This document shows positions 1 to 5,831 of a stretch of 21,492 bases of DNA, piece by piece. The notes beneath the pieces were generated by a model. It searched no databases and was not told the origin of the DNA. It saw nothing but the letters and a program-made list of their open reading frames with translations. The translations under genes and the position numbers were made by a program. Numbering within the stretch: the first letter of the stretch is position 1; every line of letters starts with the position of its first letter. This DNA comes from Anaerosoma sp034007245 (lineage in GTDB: Bacteria > Actinomycetota > Coriobacteriia > Anaerosomatales > Anaerosomataceae), in NCBI GenBank assembly GCA_034007245.1, contig JAVERH010000019.1, positions 1 through 21,492 of the forward strand. Reading direction: 5' to 3'.

Positions 1-34
1 GGCTGTTACTGTTAAGGTACCCAACGCAGGCGAT

Positions 35-58
35 AAACGGTAGTCGTAGTACCGTTTT
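35..58 (+). terminator. Hairpin, possible terminator of an upstream gene
   Basis: A perfect 8-bp inverted repeat (AAACGGTA at 35-42, TACCGTTT at 50-57) encloses a 7-base loop and ends in four T. The T tract is short, so termination would be weak. It would separate whatever lies left of the window from the ssrA promoter. No gene can be assigned with confidence to bases 1-34. Confidence 0.4.
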
Positions 59-69
59 AGTCGATCCGG

Positions 70-99
70 CTGGCACGTCATCTGCTCTGAGTCTATACT
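70..99 (+). promoter_or_regulatory. Candidate ssrA promoter
   Basis: A -10 box TATACT lies at 94-99 with a weak -35 candidate CTGGCA at 70-75, 18 bases apart. Transcription would begin near 106 and leave a leader of about 50 bases ahead of the mature tmRNA 5' end, which RNase P would remove. The same TATACT hexamer occurs before murI and the tRNA cluster, which supports it as this organism's housekeeping -10 box. Confidence 0.45.
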
Positions 100-158
100 G
101 CAAGGCCCGCTAGACGTTGAGGAGTCCGGCGGAAGCACCTTTACATACCTCACCTTCC

Positions 159-510
159 GGGGGCGACTGGTTTCGACACGGAAGTTCTGAGGGGAGAAGC
201 AGGCCGAGGTCGCCTTACCTCGTTAAACAGGGGCAAACGACGCTCAAACGTCGACAATAACTATGCTCTCGCTGCCTAAATAGTGCAGCGACGTCTCCCG
301 GTGCGCGTCCCCGTCACCGGATCTGACGTCACTCAGGGGACTGCCGCATAAGACGTAGCCGGTATGCTTGTGCGAAAGACCGAACCAGCTAGGAAAGGGC
401 ACGCTCGTCACACCGTGTCGCCCCGACCGAAACCTAAGATGTGACTGAGCCTGGAGATGCTCCCCGGGGGACTGTCGTGGACCGGAGTTCGATTCTCCGC
501 GCCTCCACCA
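159..510 (+). ncRNA. ssrA: Transfer-messenger RNA (tmRNA)
   Basis: tmRNA rescues ribosomes stalled on truncated mRNA and tags the unfinished protein for proteolysis. The acceptor stem pairs GGGGGCG (159-165) with CGCCTCC (501-507), with one G-U pair, and is followed by an encoded ACCA. The conserved 5' block GCGACTGGTTTCGACA and the T-arm GGAGTTCGATTCTCC are both present. The mRNA-like segment reads in frame to the terminal YALAA: resume codon GGC at about 232, tag GKRRSNVDNNYALAA, stop TAA at 277-279. The final LAA is the usual ClpXP degron. The 352-base length is normal for a one-piece tmRNA. The resume codon is inferred from frame and from the GK start also used in Bacillus tags. Confidence 0.96.
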
Positions 511-560
511 CAAGAGACCACGCGCTCGTCCGCTTACGCGGGCGGGCGCGTTCGTGTGAA

Positions 561-692
561 GTCACCATCTTGCTTTCCGACGACTTACTCGAACGTCTCG
601 AAACGGAGGCACGGGGTCTCGGTATCCCGCGCAGCGAGTTCGTGCGGGAGTCGCTCACCATGCATCTCGGCAAGCCGGCCGGAGAGCGGTAG
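561..692 (+). pseudogene. Ribbon-helix-helix (CopG-type) remnant without a start
   Basis: The reading frame ending at TAG 690-692 encodes VTILLSDDLLERLE followed by a helix with IPRSEFVRESL, a typical CopG/Arc ribbon-helix-helix dimer that would bind DNA through its first beta strand. The frame stays open back into the tmRNA, but there is no ATG or GTG between the tmRNA end and the beta strand. The only start is a TTG at 570, inside the strand, which would give 40 residues and delete part of it. No ribosome-binding site is visible. It is most likely a decayed antitoxin-like or regulator gene whose 5' end was lost at the tmRNA boundary. A functional short protein from an unusual start is less likely. 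Confidence 0.4.
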
Positions 693-700
693 GCAGTATC

Positions 701-728
701 GCGCGCCCTGTGTGCATTCTAGGCGCGC
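701..728. terminator. Hairpin between convergent genes
   Basis: GCGCGCC at 701-707 and GGCGCGC at 722-728 form a 7-bp GC-rich stem with a 14-base loop. It sits between the plus-strand remnant after ssrA and the minus-strand GGQ protein gene. There is no T tract, so a terminator role is tentative. Confidence 0.3.
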
Positions 729-756
729 TTGCACCTGCGTGCGCTGAGCCCCTGGG

Positions 757-1122
757 CTACTCCTCGCGGGGGTCGACTCTTCCACGAGCGCGTTTCACCC
801 GCGCGTGACGCCGCTTCGACTCCACCTGCCGGATCTTAGCGCCCCTGCTCTTCCGTGTGGGCACTCGCTTTGGCGCATCGAGCGCGGTGTTGTGCTCTTC
901 TAGCCGCTGCCGTAGTCGCTCGATGCAGGCTCGCTTGTTCTGCAGTTGGCTGCGCTCTCGCCGACCCACGATCGTGATGCCGCTCGGCAGATGTTTGAGT
1001 CGTACGGCACTGTCGGTAGTGTTCACACCCTGGCCTCCCGGGCCGGTGGCGCGAAAGGTCTGTACCTCGCACTCGGCAAGGAGCGCGTTGTCGTCGGTGG
1101 GGATGTAGTAGCGGGTGTCCAT
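757..1122 (-). CDS. GGQ-domain release-factor-like protein, ArfB type ribosome rescue
   Basis: This 121-residue protein is a stand-alone peptidyl-tRNA hydrolase domain of the class I release factor family. The catalytic GGQ (residues 29-31) lies in GPGGQGVNTTDSAVRL, followed by LPSGI and RSQLQNK, blocks shared with domain 3 of RF1/RF2. It lacks the codon-recognition domains of RF1/RF2. The C-terminal 35 residues are strongly basic (PTRKSRGAK, then KRRHARVKRARGR), as in ArfB/YaeJ, where the tail enters the empty mRNA channel of a stalled ribosome. ArfB is near 140 residues, so the size fits. The ATG at 1122 opens MDTRYYIPTDD. The GGQ region resembles RF1/RF2 more than classical ArfB, so it may belong to the broader RF-like family; the rescue role is inferred. 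It lies close to ssrA, on the opposite strand. Confidence 0.75.
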   Translation of the reverse strand: MDTRYYIPTDDNALLAECEVQTFRATGPGGQGVNTTDSAVRLKHLPSGITIVGRRERSQLQNKRACIERLRQRLEEHNTALDAPKRVPTRKSRGAKIRQVESKRRHARVKRARGRVDPREE

Positions 1123-1148
1123 ACGCCCATGATACCCGCAACCTGTGG

Positions 1149-1154
1149 CATACT
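1149..1154 (+). promoter_or_regulatory. Candidate -10 box for a leaderless transcript
   Basis: CATACT ends six bases before the ATG at 1161, and no Shine-Dalgarno sequence is present in those bases. This spacing places the transcription start at or next to the A of ATG, the leaderless layout common in actinobacteria. The same arrangement occurs before murI. Confidence 0.45.
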
Positions 1155-1160
1155 CCGTTC

Positions 1161-1535
1161 ATGCAAGAAGACACGCGATACGGCTTCCCCTTTGAGGCGT
1201 GGGAGGCGGCGAAAGCCCAGGCCAACGCCCTGCTTGAGCAGGTCGCGCGTGACCGGGGCACGATTACCTATGCGGAGATCTGCCGCAACGTCGAGGCGAT
1301 CGAGCTCAAGCCGTTCTCGTGGGCGATCATGGGATTCCTGAACGAGATATGTACCGAGGCTGACGCTGCACATGGCATCATGCTCGCTTCGCTTGTCGTG
1401 CGCGCCGACACCGGGATGCCGGGCAACGGATACTTCCGTAACGCGGCGCGCCTCGGGCGGGATGTCTCCGACCCCGATGGCTACTGGCATTCCGAGGTGG
1501 AGCGTATCTACGACGTCTTCTCTTCCGAAAGGTAA
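1161..1535 (+). CDS. Conserved hypothetical protein, possible winged-helix fold
   Basis: This 124-residue soluble protein has no signal peptide or membrane segment. Residues 33-40 (GTITYAEI) look like the start of a small helix-turn-helix. The second half has blocks that look conserved: a G-IMLASLVV strand, GMPGNGYF, LGRDVSDPDGYW, and a terminal helix ERIYDVF. Small actinobacterial proteins of unknown function with a similar order of motifs exist as far as I recall, but I cannot name a family or an activity. The ATG is favoured because the -10 box directly precedes it and there is no alternative with a ribosome-binding site. Three bases separate its stop from the next gene, so the two are probably cotranscribed. 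Confidence 0.75.
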   Translation: MQEDTRYGFPFEAWEAAKAQANALLEQVARDRGTITYAEICRNVEAIELKPFSWAIMGFLNEICTEADAAHGIMLASLVVRADTGMPGNGYFRNAARLGRDVSDPDGYWHSEVERIYDVFSSER

Positions 1536-1538
1536 GCG

Positions 1539-2003
1539 ATGCCTGAGTTCTTGAGCGGTCTGCCCGAGTGGTTGAAGTACGTGGCCGTGTCGTGGCTTCC
1601 CACGATCGAGCTGCGTGCTGCGATCCCGTGGGCGGTCAGTGCCGGCGAGCAGGTGTACCTGCCGATCATCTATCTGGCAAGCCTCGCGATCTTCTGGCCT
1701 GGGTACTACTTTCTCGAGTTCGTCTACAAGCGGTTCCCCCAGCATGGCTGGCTCCATCGCAAGTTCGAGAAGATCCGCGCCAGGGCCCACCCGCTTGTCG
1801 AGAAGTACGGGTTCATCGGATTGGCGCTGTTCGTCGCTGTGCCGCTGCCAGGAACGGGAGCGTATGCCGGAACAGCCGCTTCATGGTTGCTCGATATAGA
1901 ACCGAAGCGCGCGTTCCTTGCCGTGTCCGTCGGTGTGACGAGTGCGTTCTTCATCGTATGGGGCCTGTCGGAGGCCGTCGGCTTCGGAATCCGAAGCTTC
2001 TAG
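1539..2003 (+). CDS. Small multidrug-export-family membrane protein (COG2426 type)
   Basis: This 154-residue integral membrane protein matches the small multidrug export protein family (Sm_multidrug_ex). ELRAAIPWA (residues 24-32) and PLPGTGAYAGTAAS (102-115) are the family's two signature blocks, probably re-entrant or membrane-embedded. Hydrophobic segments lie near residues 41-62, 90-112 and 126-146, with a basic cytoplasmic stretch HRKFEKIRARAHP between the first two. The length is typical. The family name comes from early weak evidence, and substrate and mechanism are not established. AAAGG before the ATG serves as ribosome-binding site. Its TAG stop overlaps the GTG of the next gene by one base, so translation is probably coupled. 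Confidence 0.82.
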   Translation: MPEFLSGLPEWLKYVAVSWLPTIELRAAIPWAVSAGEQVYLPIIYLASLAIFWPGYYFLEFVYKRFPQHGWLHRKFEKIRARAHPLVEKYGFIGLALFVAVPLPGTGAYAGTAASWLLDIEPKRAFLAVSVGVTSAFFIVWGLSEAVGFGIRSF

Positions 2004-2839
2004 TGAGGGACTGTCTGCCTGTCAGCGGTTCGCCGTTCGCGTTCGGGCTCACGTTCGTCCCGCCCGATGTGTTGGACGCTACCGAGGGTGTGACTGCGGT
2101 CGAGCCCGCCGGGCGCCTCGTGGAGGCATGTGTGGCACTCGGCGCCTCTTTCGCATTCGTGCCGTCCGGTGAGTCGTGGGCCGAGGATGCGGCCGTGGCA
2201 CTCGCCGGGCAAGGCGTGGCGGTCTTCTGGGTGGTGGACGGCCCGCTGTGGCCGGTCATTCTGGAGTACGGCGAGCTGGAGGGACTGCGTGCCACCCTCA
2301 CCGACCCCGAGAGGGTAGGTCTTGCGATCGACGCGCGGATGGATGGCGTGCTGGATCGGATCGCGGCCGGCGCGCACCTCGGTGTCCGTGCGATCGTGCT
2401 TGCCGAGGACCTTGCGGGTACGAGCGGCCCTCTCGTCGCCCCGGACTTCGCGATCACAGAACTGCTGCCGAGGTACGCCCGCATAGTGCACTCGGCGGGT
2501 GCACTCGGTCTGTGTTGCATCCTGCACTCCGATGGCGATATACGTCCGCTGCTTCCAGCAATCGCGCGCGCAGGCTTCGTGGCTGTGCATGCAGGGGGTG
2601 GGCTCGACTTCGAGCGGTTCGACAGGCTCTTCTGGGCCGCGCGTGATGTTCATCTCGCGTTCATCGGCGGCCTGCTCACGGGTGAGCTCGGTAACAAGGC
2701 GAGGGCTGTGGCCATCGGAAGTACGATCGGTGTGATCGCAGAGGCGGGCGGGCTGCTCGTTGCCGACGATGGTGGGATCACTACGTACGAGGAGATGCGG
2801 GGACTGATCGCTGCACTTCAGGCCGCGCGACCTCTCTAG
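2003..2839 (+). CDS. Uroporphyrinogen decarboxylase-fold protein, short form
   Basis: The 278-residue product has the URO-D/methylcobalamin:CoM methyltransferase barrel pattern: LAEDLAGTSGPLVAP (133-147), a P-YARIVHSAG helix, LHSDGDIRPLLPAI (174-187), GFVAVHAGGG (191-200) and AFIGGLLTGELG (219-230). In this superfamily the HxxG-type loop and the acidic loop after strand 3 line the tetrapyrrole or corrinoid site. It is about 60 residues shorter than HemE and lacks the N-terminal RQAGR-type arginine block, so true uroporphyrinogen decarboxylase activity is unlikely. A corrinoid- or thiol-linked methyl transfer role is possible but not shown. The GTG start overlaps the upstream stop; no strong Shine-Dalgarno is visible. 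No haem or cobalamin gene lies nearby. Confidence 0.7.
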   Translation: MRDCLPVSGSPFAFGLTFVPPDVLDATEGVTAVEPAGRLVEACVALGASFAFVPSGESWAEDAAVALAGQGVAVFWVVDGPLWPVILEYGELEGLRATLTDPERVGLAIDARMDGVLDRIAAGAHLGVRAIVLAEDLAGTSGPLVAPDFAITELLPRYARIVHSAGALGLCCILHSDGDIRPLLPAIARAGFVAVHAGGGLDFERFDRLFWAARDVHLAFIGGLLTGELGNKARAVAIGSTIGVIAEAGGLLVADDGGITTYEEMRGLIAALQAARPL

Positions 2840-2861
2840 CGTCCTTGTCGCTCCGGGAACG

Positions 2862-2893
2862 GTCGAGGGCGCCGGTCTCCCGACGCCCTCGAC
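2862..2893. terminator. Hairpin terminator between convergent operons
   Basis: A perfect 10-bp inverted repeat (GTCGAGGGCG at 2862-2871, CGCCCTCGAC at 2884-2893) with a 12-base loop sits between the plus-strand URO-D-like gene and the minus-strand iron-sulfur gene. It could serve both directions. Neither side has a T tract. Confidence 0.5.
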
Positions 2894-2919
2894 ACCACGC
2901 ACTCACAGCGGGAGACGTA

Positions 2920-4215
2920 CTACTCCGCTACCTCGGCGGCCTTCTTCTGGTTGCCCGGTAACGGCATAGCGGCCACCACAAGGTCGATGACCTGCCAGAT
3001 CTCGAGTCCGAGTCCATGGACTTCGTTGAGTTCCTCGATCTGCAGTCGGCAGTTCTCGCACGGGCACGCGAGCACGCTCGCGCCACTTGCTTTCAGCTGC
3101 TCGACCTTTTTTATGCCGGATCTCAGGCGGACGTCCTTGAACTCCTCCATGGCCACGATCCCGCCGCCGCCGCCGCAGCACCACTGCTCTGCGCGGTTGG
3201 GGGTGAGGTCCACGAAGTTGTCGGTCACCGCCTTCACGATGTCACGCGGCTGCTCGAACTTGCCGCCGTTGCGGCCGAGCTGGCAAGGGTCGTGGTAGGT
3301 GACCTTGCCCTCGATGCGACCCTTGTCCACCGTGATGCGGCCGGACTTGATGTAGTCGTCCACCTTCTCGAGGATGTGGCTCACCTTGAAGGGCATCGGC
3401 TCCTTGCTCCACGCCTCGTAGAAGAACTCCGCGACACGGTATGCGTGACCGCACTCCGGTACGACGATCTCCTTCACGCCAAGACGGACGGCCTCGTCGA
3501 TGTAGCGCTTCGTGATGATGCGCGCCTTTTCGGTGTCTCCATAGAAGAAACCGTAGTTGGCGGCCTCGAACATCGAGATCGTCCAACTCTCGCCGGCCTC
3601 TTCGAAGATGACGGCAGCCGGGCGGATTGAGTGCGCGCCCGCGAGTGCGACATACAAGATGTCGGCACCCTCCTTGTTGACATGCACCTTGTGCTCCGGG
3701 TTACCCGTGATCGCACGGACCTCCTCGGAGATGTCCTCGAACCCGCTCAGCATGACGCCCTCGAACATCGCGGCGTTGTCGCCCTTGAAGATGGCGGCAT
3801 CGGCAAGCTGGCCGAGCATCTCGTTCCCGCGGCCGGCAGCTATGAGGATCGCCTTGGCCACCGAGAGTATCCATGCGGTGTCGATCGAGAAGGGGCAGTA
3901 GTACATACAGCGACGGCAGCCGGTGCATGCATACGCCGAGTCGTAGAGTTCGTCGAGCAGATTGTCGTCGGGTTCGCGTGCTTCGTAGAGAGCAGGCACG
4001 AAGCGCCCGGCCTTGTCGAAGTACTTCTTGTAGATCTGGCGGATGAGCTCCGCCCGGCGGGCGGGGAGGTACTTGATGTCACCGGTGCCCACGTACTGGT
4101 GGCACGCGTCCTTGCAGATCGAGCAACGCGCACAGATGTCGATGTACTGCTTGAGCTGGCGGTTCATCTTTTTGTCGAGGACACCGGTGAGGGTGGTGAG
4201 CTGCTGTGCGTCCAT
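2920..4215 (-). CDS. DsrK/HdrD-like iron-sulfur protein
   Basis: This 431-residue cytoplasmic protein has a ferredoxin-like N-terminus with two [4Fe-4S] motifs: Cys28, 31, 34, 38, and Cys97, 100, 103, 107 followed by proline. Then come two CCG-type domains. The second is complete: HDPCQLGR, WCCGGGGG and CPCENC, the ligands of a noncubane cluster in HdrB/HdrD/DsrK. The first is degenerate and keeps only PECGHAYR. This layout matches DsrK, which passes electrons from a membrane cytochrome to a cytoplasmic disulfide or trisulfide. The ATG at 4215 was chosen because AGGAG lies 8 bases upstream; a GTG at 4224 in the same frame has its ribosome-binding site too close. Only one base separates this ATG from the stop of the membrane subunit gene, so the two subunits are coupled. 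Confidence 0.88.
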   Translation of the reverse strand: MDAQQLTTLTGVLDKKMNRQLKQYIDICARCSICKDACHQYVGTGDIKYLPARRAELIRQIYKKYFDKAGRFVPALYEAREPDDNLLDELYDSAYACTGCRRCMYYCPFSIDTAWILSVAKAILIAAGRGNEMLGQLADAAIFKGDNAAMFEGVMLSGFEDISEEVRAITGNPEHKVHVNKEGADILYVALAGAHSIRPAAVIFEEAGESWTISMFEAANYGFFYGDTEKARIITKRYIDEAVRLGVKEIVVPECGHAYRVAEFFYEAWSKEPMPFKVSHILEKVDDYIKSGRITVDKGRIEGKVTYHDPCQLGRNGGKFEQPRDIVKAVTDNFVDLTPNRAEQWCCGGGGGIVAMEEFKDVRLRSGIKKVEQLKASGASVLACPCENCRLQIEELNEVHGLGLEIWQVIDLVVAAMPLPGNQKKAAEVAE

Positions 4216-4216
4216 G

Positions 4217-4936
4217 CTACTCACTCCTCACAAGGTTGGATGAGAACGCGCCGATGGCATGAACCATCTTGCTGAACGGGAAGTAGATGAGGAACAGGTC
4301 GGTGAACAGCATGTGGGTGCCAAGCGAAAGACCCGTGTTGGATCCGATCATCTCAACAGGAATCACAGGCTTGAGTGCGAGGATGCTGTTGAACCACACT
4401 CGGTAGGTGTCAGCCTCGAGGTTGCCGACGAAGCGCATGTGGTCGCCCATCAGGACGACACCTAGCAGCAGCGTCAATAGCAGGTAGTCTTCAGGTACCG
4501 AGAGGTTCTTGTAGGCGCCAAACGTGCGTCGGGCGATCCAGAACAGGATACCCACGAGCATCATGATCCCCGCGATGCCTCCCGCGATCGTCGCCAGGGC
4601 CTCCATGCCTTCTTCTCCAAGAAGTTCAGGTAGGAATGGATACTCTATGACGATGTGCAGGTGTCCGATCGCCACTGCGAGCGCGGCAACGTGGAACATG
4701 AACGCGAACCCCCACATGACCGGAGCGATCTTCGCCGACTGCGGAGCGATGAAGGTGTCTTTCATGAGCTTGCCGAAACGACCGACTTTGGTCTTGGGCT
4801 TGGGGAACATACCGAGCCGAACGGGCGACTTCGGTGTGGTGGACCACTGATAGATGCGCCACGCCATGCCGCCGATGAACACGGCGAGGGCGAGGTAGAC
4901 ACCCCAGATCGATGTTATCCAGAGGTACGTTTCCAT
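4217..4936 (-). CDS. NarI/DsrM-like membrane cytochrome b subunit
   Basis: This 239-residue protein has five hydrophobic segments (about 3-25, 72-98, 113-135, 150-168, 203-228) and belongs to the nitrate reductase gamma/DsrM superfamily, which exchanges electrons between quinol and a cytoplasmic partner through haem b. Candidate haem ligands are His82, His92, His94, His166, His208 and His226, all in or near helices; which pairs bind haem cannot be told by eye. A basic proline-rich cytoplasmic loop (residues 34-70) follows the first helix. The ATG opens METYLWITSIWG, preceded by AAGGGG, 19 bases after the tusA stop. Its partner is the DsrK/HdrD-like gene immediately downstream. No nitrate reductase catalytic subunit is present, so a NarI role is unlikely. 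Confidence 0.85.
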   Translation of the reverse strand: METYLWITSIWGVYLALAVFIGGMAWRIYQWSTTPKSPVRLGMFPKPKTKVGRFGKLMKDTFIAPQSAKIAPVMWGFAFMFHVAALAVAIGHLHIVIEYPFLPELLGEEGMEALATIAGGIAGIMMLVGILFWIARRTFGAYKNLSVPEDYLLLTLLLGVVLMGDHMRFVGNLEADTYRVWFNSILALKPVIPVEMIGSNTGLSLGTHMLFTDLFLIYFPFSKMVHAIGAFSSNLVRSE

Positions 4937-4955
4937 GATCAGCAGAAGCCCCTTA

Positions 4956-5198
4956 CTACTTGAGTCGCTTGACGAGGAAGACGAACTCAGAGCCTTCCTT
5001 GCCGGCGGACACGACTTCGTTGCCGGTCGACTGCGCCCATGCGGGGATATCGGCCATGGCGCCCGGGTCGGTCGCGACGGCGCGGATGATGCCGCCGACT
5101 TCCACATTGTTGATGTTCTGGCTGACTTTCACCATCGGCAGCGGGCATAGGAGGCCCTTGAGATCCAGTTCCAGGTCGATCTTGACGTCGTCAGACAT
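4956..5198 (-). CDS. tusA: TusA-family sulfur carrier protein
   Basis: This 80-residue protein is a SirA/TusA-type sulfur carrier. The family signature CPLP holds the persulfide-carrying Cys18 at the start of helix 1 (LKGLLCPLPMVK), and the rest follows the two-layer alpha/beta pattern ending in FVFLVKRL. In TusA the cysteine accepts sulfane sulfur from a desulfurase or DsrE-type protein and passes it on. Here it lies between a DsrE-like gene and a DsrMK-like pair, so sulfur relay to or from a redox complex is more likely than tRNA thiolation; no tusBCD or mnmA is in the window. AAAGGA before the ATG is a good ribosome-binding site. Confidence 0.93.
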   Translation of the reverse strand: MSDDVKIDLELDLKGLLCPLPMVKVSQNINNVEVGGIIRAVATDPGAMADIPAWAQSTGNEVVSAGKEGSEFVFLVKRLK

Positions 5199-5213
5199 GA
5201 TGGTTCCTTTCTG

Positions 5214-5246
5214 TCAGTCACGCGCCGGGTGACGCGTGAGCTACTG
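5214..5246 (-). other. Intercistronic hairpin between dsrE and tusA
   Basis: TCACGCG (5218-5224) pairs with CGCGTGA (5233-5239) around an 8-base loop. The stem is extended by CAGT/ACTG across a 3-base bulge. No T tract follows on either strand. It may be an mRNA-processing or stability element that sets dsrE and tusA levels apart. Confidence 0.35.
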
Positions 5247-5292
5247 CTGCTGTCCGTCGTCGAGCGGTCGGATACTTCCTATCCTGGTAGTG

Positions 5293-5775
5293 CTAGATGA
5301 ATAGCTGGATGTCCGCGTTCTGCGCCTTCAGCAGGAAGAAGCCGACGCCGACGGGATCCTTGACTTCATCGATGAAGGCCTCCTGCGGGATCTCCATTAC
5401 GTCCATCGACATCTGGCAGGCGTACAGCCCGACGCCGAGCTGCACTGCGAGATCGCGCATCTCGGGGAGCGTTTGGACGCCGTGGGACTTCATCATCTTG
5501 TTGAACATCCATCGGCCCATGCCGCCGAACGCGAACTTCGAGGGGTGGGACTTCTCGATGCCGCCGCCGTACATCAGACCGATCATCTTGCCGAAGAACG
5601 TCTTACCGGTGCGGACGTTCTTCTTCAGTGCCCGCAGTCCCCAGAATGTGAAGAACATCGTCACATCCATACCCATTGCGGCTGCGCCGTTCGCGATGAT
5701 GAAAGCGCCCGTCAGTTTGTCGAAATCGCCGCTCATCACCACCATCGCAAGGCTCTTCTTGCCGTTCTCGTCCAC
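5293..5775 (-). CDS. DsrE-family sulfurtransferase-like protein (DsrE3A type)
   Basis: The 160-residue product has the DsrE/F fold. It shows the blocks typical of the DsrE3A-like branch: ANGAAAMGMDVTMFFTFWGL (residues 28-47), a methionine-rich middle, LGVGLYACQMSMDVM (113-127), and a C-terminus ADIQLFI. Cys120 in CQMSMD is the single conserved cysteine expected to carry a persulfide and exchange it with TusA. Proteins of this branch are known to travel with tusA and Hdr-like genes in sulfur oxidisers. The start is GTG at 5775, preceded by AGGAGG six bases upstream; no ATG fits better. It is the first structural gene after the repressor. Confidence 0.88.
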   Translation of the reverse strand: MDENGKKSLAMVVMSGDFDKLTGAFIIANGAAAMGMDVTMFFTFWGLRALKKNVRTGKTFFGKMIGLMYGGGIEKSHPSKFAFGGMGRWMFNKMMKSHGVQTLPEMRDLAVQLGVGLYACQMSMDVMEIPQEAFIDEVKDPVGVGFFLLKAQNADIQLFI

Positions 5776-5831
5776 CGTTGCCTCCTTCTGCCTGTGTTCT
5801 TGCGATCTTCGCGGCTGTGTCGCAGTCGCGC

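Noticed and set aside
1..43. Possible tail of an upstream gene ending at TAG 41-43 (frame 2)
   Set aside because: Only 13 codons are visible (ending NAGDKR), too few to judge coding. The stop falls within a hairpin arm, and another frame is open further. smpB would be a usual neighbour, but nothing here identifies it.
244..513. Minus-strand 89-residue reading frame across the tmRNA
   Set aside because: It is antisense to a structured RNA gene, has no family motifs and no ribosome-binding site.
441..692. Full-length 83-residue plus-strand protein starting at ATG 441
   Set aside because: The start and the first 23 codons are tmRNA sequence, including the T-arm and CCA end, so a protein start there is implausible. 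Only the part after 561 looks like protein.
1568..2002. In-frame upstream extension of the URO-D-like gene within the membrane protein gene
   Set aside because: The extra sequence is a frame-shifted reading of the COG2426-type gene (Arg- and Cys-rich, no family match). The family motifs begin only after the GTG at 2003.
3016..4275. Two abutting plus-strand frames of 204 and 214 residues antisense to the DsrK-like gene
   Set aside because: They are complements of a well-supported gene and reflect high GC at third codon positions. They contain no recognisable motif, and the second begins right at the stop of the first by chance.
4217..4936. NarI of a nitrate reductase
   Set aside because: No narG, narH or narJ lies in the window, and the coupled partner is a DsrK/HdrD-type protein, so the DsrM-like assignment fits better.
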